Part shown: in pieces, positions 61,702 through 64,000 of the stretch
How positions within the stretch are numbered: the first letter of the stretch is position 1
How the letters are laid out: each line of letters starts with the position of its first letter
NCBI RefSeq assembly: GCF_029223255.1
Contig: NZ_JARHUC010000003.1
Span: 434,001 to 498,000 of the forward strand
DNA length: 64,000 nt
Reading direction: 5' to 3'
From: Albimonas marina
Lineage (GTDB): Bacteria > Pseudomonadota > Alphaproteobacteria > Rhodobacterales > Rhodobacteraceae
The notes under the pieces: model-generated
The model's database searches: none
Seen by the model: only the letters and a program-made list of their open reading frames with translations
What the model was told of the DNA's origin: nothing
Position numbers and translations under genes: made by a program

Positions 61702-63135
61702 ATGGCCGGCAATCCTTTGGCGCGCGTCGATGCGTGGCTCTATCACCTGGGCGACGTGAACGCCGCGCGGGCCGAGGCGATCGCCGCGACCGACGCCGAC
61801 CTGGTGGTGACCGAATGGGCCTCCTACGCCCGCAAGGAGGCACCCTACGACGCCGGGATGCTCGACGCGATGCGCGGGGACGACGCCGACCGGCTGATCG
61901 TCTCCTACCTCTCCATCGGCGAGGCCGAGCCCTACCGCTACTACTGGAAGCAGGCGTGGGAGCGCGACGCGCCCGCATGGCTGGGCGAGGTCAACCCGGA
62001 GTGGACCGACAACATCAAGGTCAAGTACTGGAAGCCCGCCTGGCAGAAGATCGTCTTCGACTATGCCGAACGCATCGTCGAGGCGGGGTTCAACGGCCTC
62101 TATCTCGATATCGTCGACGCCTGGGAATACTGGCGGCGCAAGGGCCCGGAGGGGATCGATCATCGACAGGAGATGATCGACTTCGTCGCCCGGTTGCGCG
62201 AGGTCGTCGAGGCGAAGCTGGCCGACGTGGATCCCGACCGCGAGTTCGTGGTGATCGGTCAGAACGCGCTGACGCTGCTGCGCCAGCAGGCCTATCTCGA
62301 CCAGATCGACGGCGTCGCGAAGGAGGACCTGCGCTTCTACTACGAATACGGGCGCGAGAAGACCTTCGACGCGCTGCCCAATTCGGAGACGAAATTCAGC
62401 CTCAAGCTCCTGAAGCAGGCGGAAAAGGCCGGCGTCGAGTCCTTCGTCGTCGAGTACATCCCCGAGGCCCATGAGAAGAAGGCCGCCAGGCTGCTGGCCG
62501 AGGAGGCCGCGGCTCTGAAGGACGCGGGCATCCCGCTCTACGTCGCCGAGGGGCGCGACCTCGACACGATCGCGGAGGCGCCGACGGGCGGGGGCGGCAC
62601 GGGCGGCGGGGGCAAGGTCGAGCGGGGCTCGAACACGGGCGACCGCATGGTCGGCGACGGCAAGGCCGACCGGCTCGACGGGCGCGGGGGCGACGACAAG
62701 CTGCTGGGCCGGGGCGGCGACGACCGGCTGGACGGCGGCGGCGGGAACGACCTGCTGGAGGGCGAGGGCGGCGCCGACCGCCTGCGCGGGCAGGGCGGCA
62801 AGGACGAACTCTTCGGCGGCGACGGCGACGATTTCCTCTACGGCGGCGGCAAGGCCGACTGGCTCGAGGGCGGCGCCGGTCGCGACCGGCTGGACGGCGG
62901 CTCGGGCGACGACCGGCTGACCGGGGGCGCGGGCGAGGACATCTTCGTGCTGGGCGCGAAGACCCGCGGGCAGGCGCGGGACTTCACGCCGGGCGAGGAC
63001 CGGATCGAGGCCTCGGGCGAGGCCGAGCTGCGCGAGGTCCGCAAGGGCGTGATGGTCGAGAGCGACGGCGGCGGCCGGCTGCTGCTGCGCGGGCTGGGCC
63101 TGGGCGAGCTGGACGCCGACACGCTGTTCGTCTGA
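61702..63135 (+). CDS. GH114-like (TM1410-type) glycosidase fused to RTX calcium-binding repeats
   Basis: A 477-aa two-part protein. Residues 1-300 match the endo-alpha-1,4-polygalactosaminidase/TM1410 TIM-barrel family: VSYLSIGEAEPYRYYW, WLGEVNPEW, KVKYWKPAWQKIVFD, GFNGLYLDIVDAWEYW (acidic active-site candidates), VIGQNA. A Gly/Thr-rich linker (about 294-308) leads into RTX nonapeptide repeats (about 317-413; GRGGDDKLLGRGGDDRLDGG and similar, roughly ten units). A C-terminal tail of ~60 residues follows. There is no N-terminal signal peptide, so type I secretion with Ca-dependent folding outside the cell is expected. Secretion genes are not adjacent. Confidence 0.88.
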   Translation: MAGNPLARVDAWLYHLGDVNAARAEAIAATDADLVVTEWASYARKEAPYDAGMLDAMRGDDADRLIVSYLSIGEAEPYRYYWKQAWERDAPAWLGEVNPEWTDNIKVKYWKPAWQKIVFDYAERIVEAGFNGLYLDIVDAWEYWRRKGPEGIDHRQEMIDFVARLREVVEAKLADVDPDREFVVIGQNALTLLRQQAYLDQIDGVAKEDLRFYYEYGREKTFDALPNSETKFSLKLLKQAEKAGVESFVVEYIPEAHEKKAARLLAEEAAALKDAGIPLYVAEGRDLDTIAEAPTGGGGTGGGGKVERGSNTGDRMVGDGKADRLDGRGGDDKLLGRGGDDRLDGGGGNDLLEGEGGADRLRGQGGKDELFGGDGDDFLYGGGKADWLEGGAGRDRLDGGSGDDRLTGGAGEDIFVLGAKTRGQARDFTPGEDRIEASGEAELREVRKGVMVESDGGGRLLLRGLGLGELDADTLFV

Positions 63136-63145
63136 GCGTTTCGCA

Positions 63146-63166
63146 GGGGCGGCGCCGGGCCGCCCC
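63146..63166. terminator. Hairpin between convergent genes
   Basis: GGGGCGGC, loop GCCGG, GCCGCCCC, extendable by CGC/GCG, 10 bases after the GH114-RTX stop. No T-run. Confidence 0.5.
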
Positions 63167-63186
63167 CCGCGAGGCGCAGGCTCGGA

Positions 63187-63582
63187 TCAGGCGGTGAAGC
63201 CGAAGCCGTCGGGATCGGCGACCGGCTGGGATTCCAGCGCCTTCAGCAGGCCGGTGATGAACCGCGCCAGCGCCCAGACCCCCCAGACCGCCATCACCAG
63301 CCAGCCGACCAGCAGCAGCGTGAGCAGCGCGCCGGCGGTGATCGCCACGAAGCCGATCCAGAAGGAGCGGATCTGGAAGGCGAAATGGCCGGCCTCGGCC
63401 TCGCCGACCGAGCCGCGCTTGGCGTAGGCCACGATCACGCCCGCGAGCGCGCAGAGCGGGACGAAGAAGCCCACCAGGTAGAGCACGTAGACCAGCTTCA
63501 CCGCGTCCCAGCCGCCGAGGCCGGAGGACTTTCCGGCGGGCTCGGGCTCGGGCGCGCGGGCGGGGCTGTCGAGATCGGTCAT
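63187..63582 (-). CDS. Small integral membrane protein (DUF4870-like)
   Basis: A 131-aa protein with a Pro/Glu-rich N-terminus and three hydrophobic segments (WDAVKLVYVLYLVGFFVPLC, SFWIGFVAITAGALLTLLLV, WLVMAVWGVWALARFI). The YVLYLVGFFVPL and HFAFQIRSFWIGF pattern resembles the DUF4870/YidH-like group of small membrane proteins. AGGAGGT 5 bases before the ATG at 63582 fixes the start; the longer frame upstream is rejected. Function unknown. Confidence 0.82.
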   Translation of the reverse strand: MTDLDSPARAPEPEPAGKSSGLGGWDAVKLVYVLYLVGFFVPLCALAGVIVAYAKRGSVGEAEAGHFAFQIRSFWIGFVAITAGALLTLLLVGWLVMAVWGVWALARFITGLLKALESQPVADPDGFGFTA

Positions 63583-63720
63583 CGGGACCTCCTGCTGCGA
63601 TGGTTCGGGCCGAACGTGGGAGGGGATTGCGGCTGGCGGATGACGGGCGGGCGGCGCGCCGAGGGCCATCCTGGGGGCCATCGCGGGGGCTCGGCCCGGA
63701 GCCGGCGGAGGGCGCGGACG

Positions 63721-63751
63721 AAAAACGGCCCGCGGATCGCTCCGCGGGCCG
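63721..63751 (-). terminator. Intrinsic terminator of icd
   Basis: Read on the minus strand: CGGCCCGCGGA, loop GCGA, TCCGCGGGCCG, then TTTTT. Perfect 11-bp stem, 27 bases after the icd stop. Confidence 0.88.
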
Positions 63752-63777
63752 TCGAGATCAGGCCGAAGCCCGAGAGA

Positions 63778-64000
63778 TCAGGCGAGGGCCTTGTTGAGGT
63801 TCTCGTCGACCTTCTCGAGGAAGCCCATCGTGGTCAGCCACTTCTGGTCGGGGCCGACCAGCAGGGCGAGGTCCTTGGTCATGAAGCCGCTCTCGACCGT
63901 GTCGACCACGCACTTCTCGAGCGCGGTGGCGAAGGTCATCAGCTGGTCGTTGCCGTCCAGCGTGGCGCGGTGCTTCAGGCCGCCGGTCCAGGCGAAGATC
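63778..64000 (-). CDS. icd: NADP-dependent isocitrate dehydrogenase (C-terminal end only)
   Basis: The last 74 codons of a gene entering from the right edge: IFAWTGGLKHRATLDGN at the visible start, then a helix with FATALEKCVVDTVESGFMTK, and DLALLVGPDQKWLTTMGFL near the stop, ending NKALA. This is the C-terminus of the homodimeric eukaryotic-like NADP isocitrate dehydrogenase typical of alphaproteobacteria (TCA cycle, isocitrate to 2-oxoglutarate). The start is outside the window. Confidence 0.92.
   Translation of the reverse strand, partial: IFAWTGGLKHRATLDGNDQLMTFATALEKCVVDTVESGFMTKDLALLVGPDQKWLTTMGFLEKVDENLNKALA

Noticed and set aside
62640-62960. DNA tandem repeat or CRISPR-like array
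   Set aside because: The periodicity is in frame and encodes RTX calcium-binding nonapeptides; there are no constant repeats with unique spacers.

Overview
This window comes from a very GC-rich bacterial chromosome (well over 70% G+C by eye). It looks like an alphaproteobacterium of the Rhodobacterales type. The grounds are the erpA / dgt / argS / SPOR / nagZ / scpA / scpB gene order, a GTTC-N7-GTTC LexA box in front of recA, a membrane-bound ferritin (MbfA) behind an Irr-type ICE box, VPLPA/PEP-CTERM surface proteins and the aroK-aroB / xerD arrangement. The genus is not determined. No rRNA, tRNA, phage, IS transposase or CRISPR array was seen. This is core chromosome with scattered accessory genes.

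Layout. 1-3522: end of a peptide-type ABC importer operon. 3580-7401: a glutathione transferase, a zinc peptidase-like protein, a transglutaminase-like protein and a secreted delta-class carbonic anhydrase. 7531-13054 (minus): Mrp/ApbC Fe-S carrier, exonuclease III, a RecQ with a doubled HRDC region, and ErpA. 13227-20806 (plus): dgt, argS, a SPOR protein, nagZ, scpA and scpB, tightly coupled from the SPOR gene on, with a tiny repeat-encoding ORF bridging SPOR and nagZ. 21025-23879 (minus): copA-cueR copper operon with a textbook CueR promoter. 24054-31154 (minus): CysQ, PmbA and a MAPEG protein, then guanine deaminase with a hydroxypyruvate-isomerase-like protein, then a class III cyclase with a membrane protein. 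31365-36210: a CTERM metallopeptidase, metG, a sulfotransferase and an MFS transporter. 37102-44218: an ABC exporter, an acyl-CoA synthetase, xerD with a conserved-looking 44-aa membrane protein, and aroK-aroB. 44391-46077: two adjacent CTERM surface proteins. 46154-49504: a radical SAM protein, rpe, a second GST and an SDR. 49543-49748: a strong candidate small RNA gene with its own promoter and terminator. 49878-55077: TrkH, an arsR-arsP type pair, an orphan ABC transmembrane protein and gloB. 55155-61568: a methyltransferase, a lipoprotein, a crotonase, recA, mbfA and an FkbM methyltransferase. 61702-64000: a GH114-RTX fusion, a small membrane protein and the C-terminus of isocitrate dehydrogenase.

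The most unusual signal is a family of three dispersed imperfect-palindrome elements of about 200 bp (9782-9980, 12429-12625, 52953-53150). Two of them bracket recQ. The stem sequences differ between copies, but both arms change together, so the hairpin itself appears to be maintained. All three have the same orientation and lie just 3' of a minus-strand gene. Other items worth following are the unclassified small RNA, the 34-codon coupled ORF made of 15-bp repeats that each begin with a start codon, and unlisted small membrane proteins of 50, 44 and 30 aa.
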